Of a stretch of 64,000 nt of DNA, positions 24,401 through 34,739 are shown in pieces; position 1 is the stretch's first letter; the number at the start of each line of letters is the position of its first letter. Where the stretch lies: positions 20,003,092-20,067,091 of the forward strand of contig OX467090.1 of the NCBI GenBank assembly GCA_950106755.1, read 5' to 3'. The position numbers and the translations under genes are program-made. Source of the stretch: Climacium dendroides. Its lineage: Eukaryota; Streptophyta; Bryopsida; Hypnales; Climaciaceae. Below the pieces are notes generated by a model. That model did not search any database. It worked only from the letters and a program-made list of their open reading frames with translations, and was not told where the DNA came from.

Positions 24401-25599
24401 GCCTATTGTTGTACTTACTAAATGACGCCAGATAAAGCTATACATGATTGTGGAAGATATTGATTAGAAACTACTTTTAAAATTTCATGCAATCACTTCA
24501 AGTAATTTGATGTCACTAGAATTTTCTTAAATTTCCATATAAATTTCAAATGGGCTCAATAAAAATCTATAACAATTAAGAAATAGAGTAATGAAAAATC
24601 TTAATACAATTAAGAAATAGAGTTAAATATACTTCATCTACCTATGGCTATACTATTTAATAAGAACACCCCACTTGCATGGATAGATAACTTACCTTAT
24701 GTATGAGTAGATCCATCACTAAACCCTAAACCCTAACCTTGAATCGATCGTCCAATCCTGGAAGTGAAGGTGAAAGTGATAAATCCCCTGGCCATAAATG
24801 CTACCCGGATACTCCTTGAGAAGCAACTTAAATTCCGCTTCTGCATTTCATACCAAGCAACATTTATAAAAGTCAATTGTATGCAGTAACCCACTTGCTG
24901 CAATGATCTAAACTTGGAGCAAGCTTACTACCAAAAATTCATGAGCGGTGCCATTAATTTGTGGACCGAATGTTAATTAAGGATTCCTCTTAAAATATCA
25001 CCTTCTGATAGAGCTGTCAGGAAAAGAAAGCCGCAAATCCGTGCCCCTATTCTTAAAGTCAGGTTTTTGAATTGGAAGTTGCTGGCGCTACGCCGCTATC
25101 ATTCCCGCGTCGCTATCCTTGCAAAACTGTTCAACCTTCTCTCCTATGAACCTTATTGTATTTTGTTTTGGCCTTGCTGCACAGTTTTCATGCATGCAAG
25201 ATTTTCTTTTGCGTTGTTGTTCTTCTGTCGCCGTCCGTTTTTTTGGTTGCACATTGTTGCTTACGTGTGTGTTGTATTACTGTTTTGAGCGTGAATGGAT
25301 TTGAAATCAGGAGCTTTTTAGTCAGGTGAGGTCTCTTCAGGTTCTCCCAATTTTTAAGTATTTTATGCTATCATCGTCTTGCATGTTGTTGTTGTTGTTG
25401 TTATTGATACTGATGTGCTTTGTGATTGAGATGTAAGGTATATTTGTACACCGTATTTTGTTTGTTATGAATCATTTTGTAAATTGGATATAATTCAATT
25501 GGTTGCAAGTGGTTCTGTGCATTACTGTTCAATTGAATCTTCGTAATGTTGTAGTATGTTTGGAGTCCGGAAATTGCGGCGCAAATGTAGAAATTACTT

Positions 25600-26040
25600 A
25601 AACCTCGGAATGAATTTATCCTCGAGTCGATGATAATGCATTTGTTTGTCTGTTGTTGGGTACACTTATCTTCGAGTCGACGATGATTCATTTCTTGAAG
25701 GCATTTGTGTGTATGATTATCTTTGAGTCAATGATAAGTCATATTTTCATTTGTGACATTTCTGGATATAATTATCTTCGAGTCGATGATAAGTGATAGT
25801 CACCTTTGTGGATATTCTGGTACACATATCTTTGATTGAACGCTAACTGATTCATACCTTTGTGGTAATTATGGGTACACTTATCTTCGACTCGACGATA
25901 ATTAATTGATTGTTACCTTTATGTCAATGTCGGGTACACTTATCTTCGAGTCGACGATCATTGATTACTGGCTGAAAGGAATATTGTGTATATAATATAA
26001 ATTTACTTTGAATGAATTATCTCTAAGTCTAGGATAAAAT
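25600..26040. repeat. regularly spaced palindrome array, ~50-59 bp period
   Basis: Seven palindromes have centres near 25626, 25676, 25727, 25782, 25836, 25891 and 25950, and a degenerate eighth lies near 26027. The gaps are 50, 51, 55, 54, 55 and 59 bp. Intervening sequence is related (GGGTACACTTATCTTCGAGT recurs), so it arose by tandem duplication of a ~54-bp unit. It ends about 0.7 kb upstream of the transposase start. Confidence 0.8.
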
Positions 26041-26712
26041 CGATAGATCACTATAGCTTATATTCATTTCGTATTGAATATTTCTTTTGGATTGATCTTT
26101 AGATGGATGGGTCTTTACAAGATAAAAAGACTTGAAGTCTTTAGATTTCTTTATCAATGAGAGAGTTTGGTGTATTGATTTATTTTCGAGTCGAAGATAA
26201 TTTAAGTGAAATGTTTGAAGTGAACCTTTGGTAGATGAGATGATTCTGATTTTTTGATACACCTGTAGGTGTCATTTGGGGTTACTGCATAAAACTCAAT
26301 AATTTGAGGAACTTATAAGTGGCGTACAAAGTAAATCTCATTCTGAAGCTATTCTTCGCTGTTTGTGGTTGGATTAAAATTGTTTTGATTTTTTATCGTC
26401 GATTTGAAGATTATTAATGTAAATTCTTGTTTGAATCAGAAATAGTTGTGTCATTTCATCCACGTAGGATTTGTTTTTATTAGTGGTGGCTTTTGAATCT
26501 TTGTACATATGGATAGCGTTTAGTTTTGTTTGTAATTGATATCAGTTGCTTTTGTCTGATGGTTTGATATATGTTCAATTATCCTCGAGTCGAGGATAAT
26601 TGTGGATAATAGTTTTCTGTCATTTGATTCTATAGTCTTGATGTGTGAACTTGTATTTGTACTGTGTCGTTGAACACCTTATTTTTCTAACCGTGGACTA
26701 CTGTTTTGTAGT

Positions 26713-29585
26713 ATGGATATTCATGGGCTTGATGATTTCGTCAATCCGGTCCCCATTTTACCTGTTGATATTGCAATGTGTGATGGGATTCCACAGGCTT
26801 CTTGGATCACAAAGGGTGTCACTTTGAGGAACAATGCAGGAGATGATGTTGCAATAGGAGTTTGTCATAGCATGGATGCGGAGGATGTCATCAATGCAGA
26901 TGGTAAACCTTTTGGTGATGATCGGGTGGCCGTTCAAATTGCAGAGTCCTTATGTGAGGAGGAGGTGCCGTCTGTTTGGATGTGGTCTATGCGTTCTTGG
27001 CACATAAAACTCATGTTTTTGAATGGCGTGAGTTTATATGACCATGACTAGACACACATATATAAGGCAACAATGAATACCATTGGTCGTCATGTTTGTG
27101 TTTGTGTTCGTTCCTATGAAAGCTACTAGGAGAGAAGAGAAACAAACCTTCTACCCAAGAAGGACTCCCTTCTTACTATAGAAGCAATTACAGAAGTGTC
27201 TACGAAGACATATTGCCCAAGCAATTGCCTGCAACCGTTTCCTCGCGGAGATATTCAAGCCCTACGATCTGGATTTCATGTGCATGGTGGGGTGTATGTT
27301 CACAAACAGTGTCTCATTGAGGTGCACAATCAAATCCACAAAGATTCTGTTGGGAAGGAGTGGATAACCTTGAGAGGTCGGGAAGTGTGTCCTATGGCTT
27401 GGTGGACAATTCATGGTATTTCAAAAGCTACATTCTATAGGTACAAACAGATGGCTAAGAATGGGCAAGAGGCTGAGGGGCATAGGAACCTGAGGACTAA
27501 AAAACCGCATGCGCAAACTCTACAAGCTACTACCACACTTCGCATGTTGATTGAGAATGATGTTGACAAAATGCCACACAAAATAAGGACTTTGGAAACT
27601 AGGGAGAAAGTGTCGACAATGGTGTTGCCATCATCTTTTCGTTGGAGTGACCAACTACCAGCAATGAATGAAGCAAATGCGGCATTTAATTTGCCACCGA
27701 TTTCTTCTAGTGGCTTGAGCAATATCCGACGTGCTTCTTTCCTAGAGTTCGTAGCAAAAGCCCGTGGAGATAATTTTTCAAGGTGTAGCCTCTGCGATAG
27801 GTACAAGCAATTGAGGAGTGCTTGCACTCCGCTTTCTACTTTAGCGAACAAATGGGCGTACCTTTTGGGTACTCATCGATCGAGGCAACATGCACATAGA
27901 CTACTTTATTATGGGAATCGGCATATGTCAGAGACGTACCCCGAGAAGATGTTGTGCGTTATTCATGACAAAATGGATCACTCAAAGATAGTTTCTCCAC
28001 ACTACTCTCATAAAACCAAAGTGACGGATTCTTTCATGAAGATGTCCTTTGTTGTTACAGGAATGATTGCTCATGGTCATGGTGACTTCTGATATGCGTA
28101 CTATAGGCTCAATATTTTTCCAACGGATTCAAATCATACCATTGGCTCCATTGCAAAATTGTTGCGTGATTTGGAAGGATCGCCTACAAATTCATCGCAC
28201 CAACTATTTTCTGTAGATGAGGGTCAATCTACCTTGACAAAGGCAGTATTAGAAGGATCAAACATTTGCCTTGATTCCCTCTTACCTCCCCCACAAGAGC
28301 CTATTCCACCTAAACCTTTGCCACCAATACTTACTTTGCAGTTGGACAATGCATCAGGGGACAACAAAAACAGACAGGTGTTTGCCTTTTTCTCTCTTCT
28401 TGTTTTTAAAGGCATTTTTCGAGAGATTTACATCAACTTCCTCATTGTTGGGCATACTCATGAAGACATTGATGCTCTTTTTGGGAGATGGAGTACAATG
28501 TTGAAGACAAATAGCTACTTGATTATTCCAAGGTTGATGAAATCCTTTATGGATTGTGAGAAGTATCCAGTGATTCCCCATTTAATAGAGGAAGTTCCTA
28601 ATTTCAAGAAGTTTGTCCACGGGTACTTAGGCACAGCTGGGACTTCTTAGAAGGTCATTCGGCTTGACAACAATTCAAGTTCTTTATGGATTCCAATGGT
28701 TGGCCCCTGATAGAGTACAAATATTTGTGTATGGATCCAAATTGGTTGCCAGAACATGGTCGAGGGATTCGTTTGTGGTTTGAGACTGAAGATGGGCATC
28801 CAAAAGTGCCAAATGGTAGTCCACCGCCTTTGGCTCTGGAGGAAATGAAAGTGTCAGAGGAGATCAAAAAGGGTTTGGATGGTTTTATTTCATATTGGAC
28901 AGAAATGGCCAATGAAGACCATTCTAGAGAGTTTCGGAGGAAGAATGATCCGATAAGAAATTATCTAAAAGGTGTGAGAGCCGCTCTAGATGCACCCCTT
29001 TTGATGTGTAATACATTGCAGTATGGATTTTGGCTTGCTTCTAGAATCAACGATGAAGTGGAAGATCGAATGGAAGACGATGGCACACTACGTGAAGAAT
29101 ATGCAAAAGATGCGCCTTTTGTTGGACGTAGACGTGATCGTCTACGTCCATCGTTCCGTGTTGGTCGTGATGTATATACAGGTTATTTTGTTGTTGTGCA
29201 TCCCACTAATAGTGACCCAAAGCCATTTTGGCTAGTTAAGGCGATTACAAATCCAAATCCGGATCTAGAGCATGTTCACTTGATCCAAATTCAATATTGG
29301 ATGTCTGTTTCAAGTCGTCACATTAACATGGACACATATGCTGGATGGGATACAAAGACAGGAAATGTGTGGTGTGAAGATCGAACTATCCCTCCAAGTT
29401 GGTCAAATATTGACTGTATTATGACAGCTTGGAAGCCACGCGGAAAGAAAGGAGCTATTGATGTACTTCAAGTTCTTACAAAAGTTACTATCCCCAAACC
29501 ACAAATCAACATCAATAAATCATCCGTAGAAGCCTTCATATCTAATTCTAGCAACGGATCATCCTTAGCGGTTTACATCCTTTGA
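26713..29585 (+). pseudogene. DUF7869-type putative transposase, decayed
   Basis: ATG at 26713 opens MDIHGLDDFVNPVPILP. The same frame continues past TAG at 27049 and 27127 into TYCPSNCLQPFPRGDI and a helix-turn-helix-like stretch (HGISKATFYRYKQMAKNGQE, about 27415). A Cys pair (RCSLCDRYK, about 27782) follows. Then come motifs of the DUF7869 family: CVIHDKMDHSK (Asp at 27967 and 27976), LTLQLDNASGDNKNR (Asp at 28345) and VGHTHEDIDALFGRW (28453-28490). A set of spaced acidic residues like this suggests an RNase H-like DDE/DDD nuclease; catalysis is inferred. TGA at 28090, TAG at 28648 with a frameshift, and TGA at 28665 break the gene. The C-terminal part (FKFFMDSNGWPLIEYK onward) is open to TGA at 29583. 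It is the probable mobility gene of the 16.7-kb element. Confidence 0.72.
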
Positions 29586-30047
29586 TCATCCTTTGATTTT
29601 ATTGTCTATATATTAGTATTTTATTATTAGAAGGATAGAAGCTGAATGCACATTTTCATTTTAAATATTTGCAAGTATCAATTGTGTTGTTTTGAATATG
29701 ATATTGTAGTTATATGCCAATATCAATTTCTATTAATAGTATGAAATTGTTATGTTTCTTATAGATGTGATTTGAACCTTCAATGCGCGCATTTGCAATG
29801 CTTTTCAAATATTTGAGATGTAGAAGCAATTCTTGCAAATTTTTTGTAATTCAAGTTTGCAAATTAGTTTTCTAATACCCCTAAACCCTAAACCCAAAAA
29901 AAATTCATTTTATAGTGCCTTGTCTCATTCAATCAACATATTTATGTTCACAAGATTCACCACAAATTATATAAAATATAATTTGACATGAGAAATGAAC
30001 AATTATTTTAGTATAATTATAGATTGGATTTAAAATGAGACTCCTAA

Positions 30048-30072
30048 TTGTCTCAATTTAACGAATAAGGCC
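30048..30072 (-). repeat. right terminal inverted repeat of the 16.7-kb element
   Basis: Exact reverse complement of 13399-13423. Inside it, GAGTCTCATTTT (read inward) echoes the GAGAC words seen inside the left end. Confidence 0.9.
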
Positions 30073-30074
30073 TT

Positions 30075-32402
30075 TAAATAAAATCCGGGACCAAAATCCG
30101 GGATCAAGAAAGCCTCCCTCCAACTAATCACTAAAAAAACTAGGAGTTTACAATGCGGACACTTATTTCAGGAAGGGAGGGGGGGAGTATCATTAAATAG
30201 TGTGTGACAACTCAAAACTTGGTGTTGTTAGTAATTCGAGAAGGCTGTTGCCTTGACATTCGTGGATTGAACTGCCCTGCTTGGGTTTAATTTGGTCTGC
30301 CGAACGAGCGAAACGACCTCAAGGAGACAGCCGTCCATGGAACTCCAGCATAACAACAGAAGGGAGAGTCGTCCCGATCCCGGTGAGGAGGGTTTCGATC
30401 TACGCAGAGAAAGCCACCTTCAATTCAACCGAGAGCCACATTCAAATGATTCAATCAGATTGAAACAATGGCCAGTGATCGAACTCCCTGAAGCTAGCAC
30501 ATGGGATCGATTCATCGAAAATGAAGCTGGAATGCTGAAAGCTAGATGGGTGTGATGAAGCTTTTGTTGAGTTCGTCGCATGCTCCACTCTACCCAGTTC
30601 TCACTACCGTAGGAATCGCTCCCACGCTGCGAATTCGTGATGGGTGAGTCGCAGGGGAAACTCTCTGAGTTGTCGAAAAGTAAAAGGAGGAGTGCGGGTG
30701 TTGCATTAGTCCCATACTTTGTGGCGATGCTGGAGTCATATTGCGGGTATAAGAAGATGTGGTTGCGGTATAGTGAGCATACCTTTCTCGGCCTTTTGGC
30801 TAAGATCAAGTGTAGTATCTGTTCTTATCAGTTTAATATCTGATACGAGGCTCAAGTTAGCCTCATGATATTAATCTAATTTTTGTTTGGGTGCGGGTCC
30901 ATATGTCAGCTTGCTGTCTGGCCCCGCGCGCGTCGCCTTGGTCTTGCACTACTTCCTTTGCCGGCGCAGCCCTTCTCCCCTCTTCGTAGGGATCCAAATT
31001 GAATTCCAAACTGCAAATTAATGACAGCGCCTGTGTTAATTCATACAGGAATTCTTTAGCACTCACTGGGCTATTTGCAGTTCAGGATCCATGTGTTGTG
31101 ATATATTAGAACGTCGTTTACGAGTTGCCTGTTGAGATATAGGCCTCAGTTGTAATGAAATGAAAAAGCCTGCCGGTTGTATGTCGTCGATCTGTCGATG
31201 TCGTAATTTAAGAGTTCCTTAAGAAGAGTGATGAAATGTTTTGCTGGCATCAAGCGTCTATGTATTGTGATGTGGAATCAGACTGCTTTATGAATTTGAA
31301 GAGATGTACGTTTCATGGTAATTGAATTCAGGAGATTGAAACCCTGTGTGTGCAGTTCTTGTATAAGTCTGCCTAGGGTTTAACTATGAGAGTACGTTTT
31401 GTTTTTTTCAGGATTTTATGTTTGTTTCAGGACATGGGTAATCGACCGGACTGTGATGCTTCTCTCATCTGGTAAGTCGCTGATCGCCTTGATGCCCAAG
31501 TTCGCCACCGCGAGTCTCGCCGAGGAGAAGGGCTTGTAACGCTTGTTTTGAAACTAACTTGAAATTAGGATATATATGGTCCTATCTTACGTTATGCATT
31601 GTTCCTGTGCAGATGAGTTGAGGCCGACTCGGAACTCGGAGGCTTGGAACTCAAGTAGCAGGATCTTTCTCTTCGTCATTGGAAATTATTATCTATAGAT
31701 TACCCTAATTGAGGCTCTTTGTTGGATTTGTTTGATACAGTGAGATCTAAGAAACTTGAGTCCCAAGGTGACATTCTTGGTACCGTTGGAAAGCTCTTCA
31801 CGAAGAGGGGTGCATAGGATTTGTTTTGTGGAGTTGGGACCTCGAGTGTGAAAGTTATGAATTGTTGGATTTTTTTTAAATCAAAAAATTGAACTAAATT
31901 ATCTTTTGGTTTGGAAAAAACATCACTTTCACATTGCATGTTCAAACGCCCTAAAATAAAGTCCTTGCACTCCTTTGTACATAAAGCTTTCTTTTCTATC
32001 AAGAGCGCAACCTCTCACATTTGTAACAAACTAGGGGTGCACGGAATTTGTTTCATGGTGTTGTAACTCACCACAGAAAAGATTTTGAATTTTGAATTTT
32101 TTTTAAATTAAAAATTAAAAAATTAACTTTTCTTTTACTTTGATATTATACTATGGCAATGACATAGGGCACATTAGTGGATTGTTATAGTGTTGCATGA
32201 CTCTTAGCTATGGGATCCTAAGATTCATAAAGCAGTATAAGCATTTGATGTTGCAAAAAATTCACACATCCTGGATTGTGATAAACTATGTTAGTTTGTG
32301 TTATATGTGTACAGGTTAAAGTTATGCAATGAATGAATATACAAGCTACTAAGTAGATGTTAGTGCCCTTCAACCTAGATATGAAACGTTTGTTAGTGAT
32401 TA
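30075..32402. repeat. segmental duplication, copy B, right part, with U2 gene
   Basis: This continues copy B after the inserted element and matches 7341-9562 closely, including the U2 gene, its promoter and about 1.4 kb downstream. Differences are mostly substitutions and short indels. An extra CCGGGACCAAAATCCGGGA doubling lies near 30082, and a GGGAGGGGGGGA stretch near 30172 is absent from copy A. Confidence 0.9.
30779..30975 (+). ncRNA. U2 spliceosomal snRNA, copy B
   Basis: Almost identical to copy A (one T/C change in the loop after CAAGTTAG). The 5' region ATACCTTTCTCGGCCTTTTG, branch-point recognition sequence, Sm site and 3' stem-loops are intact. USE at 30708-30719 and TATAA at 30748-30752 are preserved. 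It is probably functional and arose with the segmental duplication. Confidence 0.93.
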
Positions 32403-32705
32403 TGTTAGTGATCACCTCAGCGATGCTTCATTTATTTGTAGTGAATGATATAAATGTGAGCAACGACTTGGTTCTTTTCAATCGTGGCTGTAGAAGTCCA
32501 TCCTGGTTCATGGCGTAATCTCTCAGTAACTGTTGCGTTCCCCAACATCATTCATACAAGTTCATATAAACACAAAGTTAGGTGGATCACGATTTGTTGT
32601 TGATGAGTCATGATGTCATGGACCAACGCAGAGATAAATATTGCTCTCCAGCTTGTGGCTTGGGTTAAGTTCAGAATGATCAGCTATTCCGCTCTTCAAC
32701 TCTGC

Positions 32706-32823
32706 GAGCCTCATGATATTATTCTAATTTTTCTTCGGTGCAGGTCCATTTGTCAGCTTGCTGTCCGGACCCGCACGCGTCGCCTTGGTTTCGCACTACT
32801 TCCATGGCTGGCGCAGCCCTCCA
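32706..32823 (+). pseudogene. U2 snRNA 3' fragment
   Basis: The sequence from GCCTCATGATATTATTCTAA through the Sm-like site and 3' stem-loops to GGCGCAGCCCT matches U2, but the 5' half with the branch-point region and promoter is missing. Downstream DNA (about 33028-33110) resembles the downstream flank of the minus-strand U2 copy at 48.6 kb, so it came from an ancient locus duplication. Confidence 0.8.
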
Positions 32824-34739
32824 CCCCTCCTCGGAGAGACCCAATTTAAATTCCAAACCGAAAATCACCTATCATGGTTCATAGTTGTGATGACTCATAC
32901 AGTCATCTGGATTTCGATGGCGTTTAACTTGTAAATCGGGTCGTTTCAAAGGTTACACGAGCTTTCGGTGGAATGGGGAGGTAATGTTGAAAATACTCGG
33001 GTTATCTCCTCAGTCTGCAATTTGTTGCTAACGTTGATTGCTTGGGAATGGAGAAATGGTCTGAAGGTTGAGGGATCAGAAGCAAGCCAGTCGATTAGCT
33101 GGACAAGATGGGAGGGTTGAAGGGAAAGGGAGTTTTTCTTCTGTCATTCAGCAATTCGTTAGAAGTGTTTTGAGAGACAGTATGACAAATTAATGTATTT
33201 TTATTCGGCTGGTTAGAACCGATTCCTTACTCTCCACCACTGGAGAACTGAAAGTTTCTAGGACACTGCCTGGAACTTATGGATTTGACCTTCGTCTCGA
33301 ACTGAATCGGTTTTAGGTCAATCCACCTTCGAAAAACTGTGCTAGTTAGTTTCATTTCCTGCAATGTGTTAATGTCAGATTAGCATAAATGGAGATGAAT
33401 GATGGAGTAACATAGAATCATACCAGTACTGTCGATTGAGGAGAGAATTAACTGCAACTTTTTCTAGGTTCCGTGATTGGCCCGAAGGACAGGATGAGTG
33501 ACTAGAATTACATACCTCAATGAGGAGGGAGACTATGTTTTGCATTTAGTAGGTATGTAAAGATGTGTGTTATGGCTACAGTGGACCACGCATTTCTGGG
33601 AGACTGAACAAAGAACAGGATGATGCTCAGTCGCTCCAAATTTTCCACAAGTGCGAAACGTGACATCACTTTAGCACTGAAGAATGTGTTCCAAAAGTAA
33701 ACATCCATGATCTTGACCAGTGAGCCGTAAAGTACTGTACTCCAAAAGTTGAATATATGGGGTGAGCTGTACACAAGATGTTGAAAACATGGCCATCCAG
33801 GACTAAACAAGTTGAAATTACAGACAATCAAACAGTATACCAAAAAGTTCTATACCTACGCCATGGTGTGGAATTCAGATTTACCATATTCCGTGCAACA
33901 AAATTTCAGTTCATTGTGCCTCAAAAATCAGAAGGAAAAAAAAAATGCATCATAAAAATAACCACTACTATGAAAGAGCACTTTCAGTCATTTCAGTTCT
34001 AGACAACAGTACAAGATGCAACATCAAACATCCAAAAGGGTGGTATCTACCAAAGACCTTTCAATTTCAAGTTTTCACACTCAGCTTCATGCCATCGGTC
34101 AATATGAACACCGACTGGAATAATTCTCCACCATGTTGAGAATCCCAAGATTTTGAGCCTCAATACTTAAAATTAAAAATCTATCATAAAGTCACCGCAA
34201 CAATGGAAAATTACACTTTCCAATTCAGTTCTACAAGAAGGCACATAAAGCAACCAGAACAAACTCTCAACCATCCAGAAGGGAAACTAAGCAAAAAAGG
34301 CCTTTAATATCAAGTTTCCACATACAGAGCTTCATGCCAATATAAACACCAACTGGTATAATTCTCCATCCCGTTGCAGCAAACTCGATCGTAGCGCAAC
34401 TCAAGAGCGAAAACTGAATAGATAGAAAAAAGTGAAAAAAGAGAGAATTCTAAAAGAAGGTACACAATGCAACCACGAGAAACTCTCAACCATCCAAAGC
34501 GAAACGAAGCAAAAAAGGGCCTTTAATTTCAAGTTTCCATACACAGCTCCACACCAGCAGTCAATATAAACACACAACTGGTACAATTCTCCATTCCGGT
34601 GCAGCAAACTCGATCTCAACTCAATGCAGTGCAACTCTAGAGCAAAAATTGAATAGAGGACAAAAAAAGCGCCCAAAAAAGGGGGCGCAACAAAAAAGAT
34701 GGCGGGCTATCTTACACTAGAATTCAGTTCTGTACACAT
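32824..34739. other. region 3' of the phosphate transporter; no gene seen
   Basis: No protein gene is visible. The part nearest the transporter is made of three related ~200-bp units (separate entry) and may include its 3' UTR on the minus strand. Confidence 0.5.
33980..34660 (-). repeat. three diverged ~200-bp units downstream of PHT1
   Basis: Units near 34000-34170, 34205-34430 and 34440-34660 share an order of words: CAACCATCCA, GCCTTTAATTTCAAGTTT, CAGCTTCATGCC, AATATAAACACC, ACTGG, and AATTCTCCAT. The last two are the most alike. This is tandem duplication in or just beyond the 3' UTR of the transporter. Confidence 0.75.

Larger units (their letters stand above)
14221..26600. repeat. dispersed 21-bp odd palindrome family, about 35 copies
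   Basis: The consensus is TTATCCTCGA, a central G or C, then TCGAGGATAA. A common variant has CTTC/GAAG in both arms. Approximate centres: 14227, 14455, 14515, 16498, 16654, 17825, 17911, 17986, 18070, 19469, 19547, 20762, 20912, 21154, 21355, 21398, 21420, 21460, 21543, 22600, 22684, 22747, 22790, 25626, 25676, 25727, 25782, 25836, 25891, 25950, 26027, 26190, 26403 and 26589; a few are degenerate. They lie in introns, spacers and coding sequence, often read as PRVEDK or LRLED. I found none outside 13397-30074. Likely roles are transposase or accessory-protein binding sites, or hairpins in RNA; these are inferences. Confidence 0.85.
20781..26712. other. central non-coding region of the 16.7-kb element
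   Basis: This lies between the divergently oriented minus-strand genes and the plus-strand transposase and has no convincing gene. It holds about 22 of the palindromes, clustered at 20.9-22.8 kb and 25.6-26.6 kb. A CA-rich stretch (about 21990-22260) runs into a GC-rich patch (22270-22480, with a GGTAGACTCGG repeat) that could be a promoter or leader. The part from 22.8 to 25.6 kb is AT-rich, with a ~38-bp tandem repeat at 24250-24400. Confidence 0.6.
13397..30074. mobile_element. ~16.7-kb TIR element with cargo genes, DUF7869-type transposase and dispersed palindromes
   Basis: Inverted terminal repeats of about 25 bp (GGCCTTATTCGTTAAATTGA then GACAA) lie at 13399-13423 and, inverted, at 30048-30072. 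The flanks belong to one duplicated block that is intact elsewhere (7.1-9.6 kb), so this is an insertion rather than a chance pairing. A candidate 4-bp target duplication is TAAA (13393-13396 and 30075-30078), with the ends then ATGGCC and AAGGCC; the exact duplication length is uncertain. Inside are a decayed transposase (plus strand, right end), three minus-strand coding regions (left half) and about 35 copies of a 21-bp palindrome that I do not see outside. All large frames except one are broken by stops, so this copy is inactive. Confidence 0.85.

Noticed and set aside
25600..26040. CRISPR-like array (regularly spaced palindromic repeats)
   Set aside because: The spacers are related to each other, the repeats are imperfect, there are no cas genes, and the context is a eukaryotic transposon. 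It is a tandem duplication.
29878..29895. Interstitial telomere (CCCTAAA) repeats here and at 24717 and 51806
   Set aside because: Only two or three units each. Short telo-box-like motifs are common in plant DNA.
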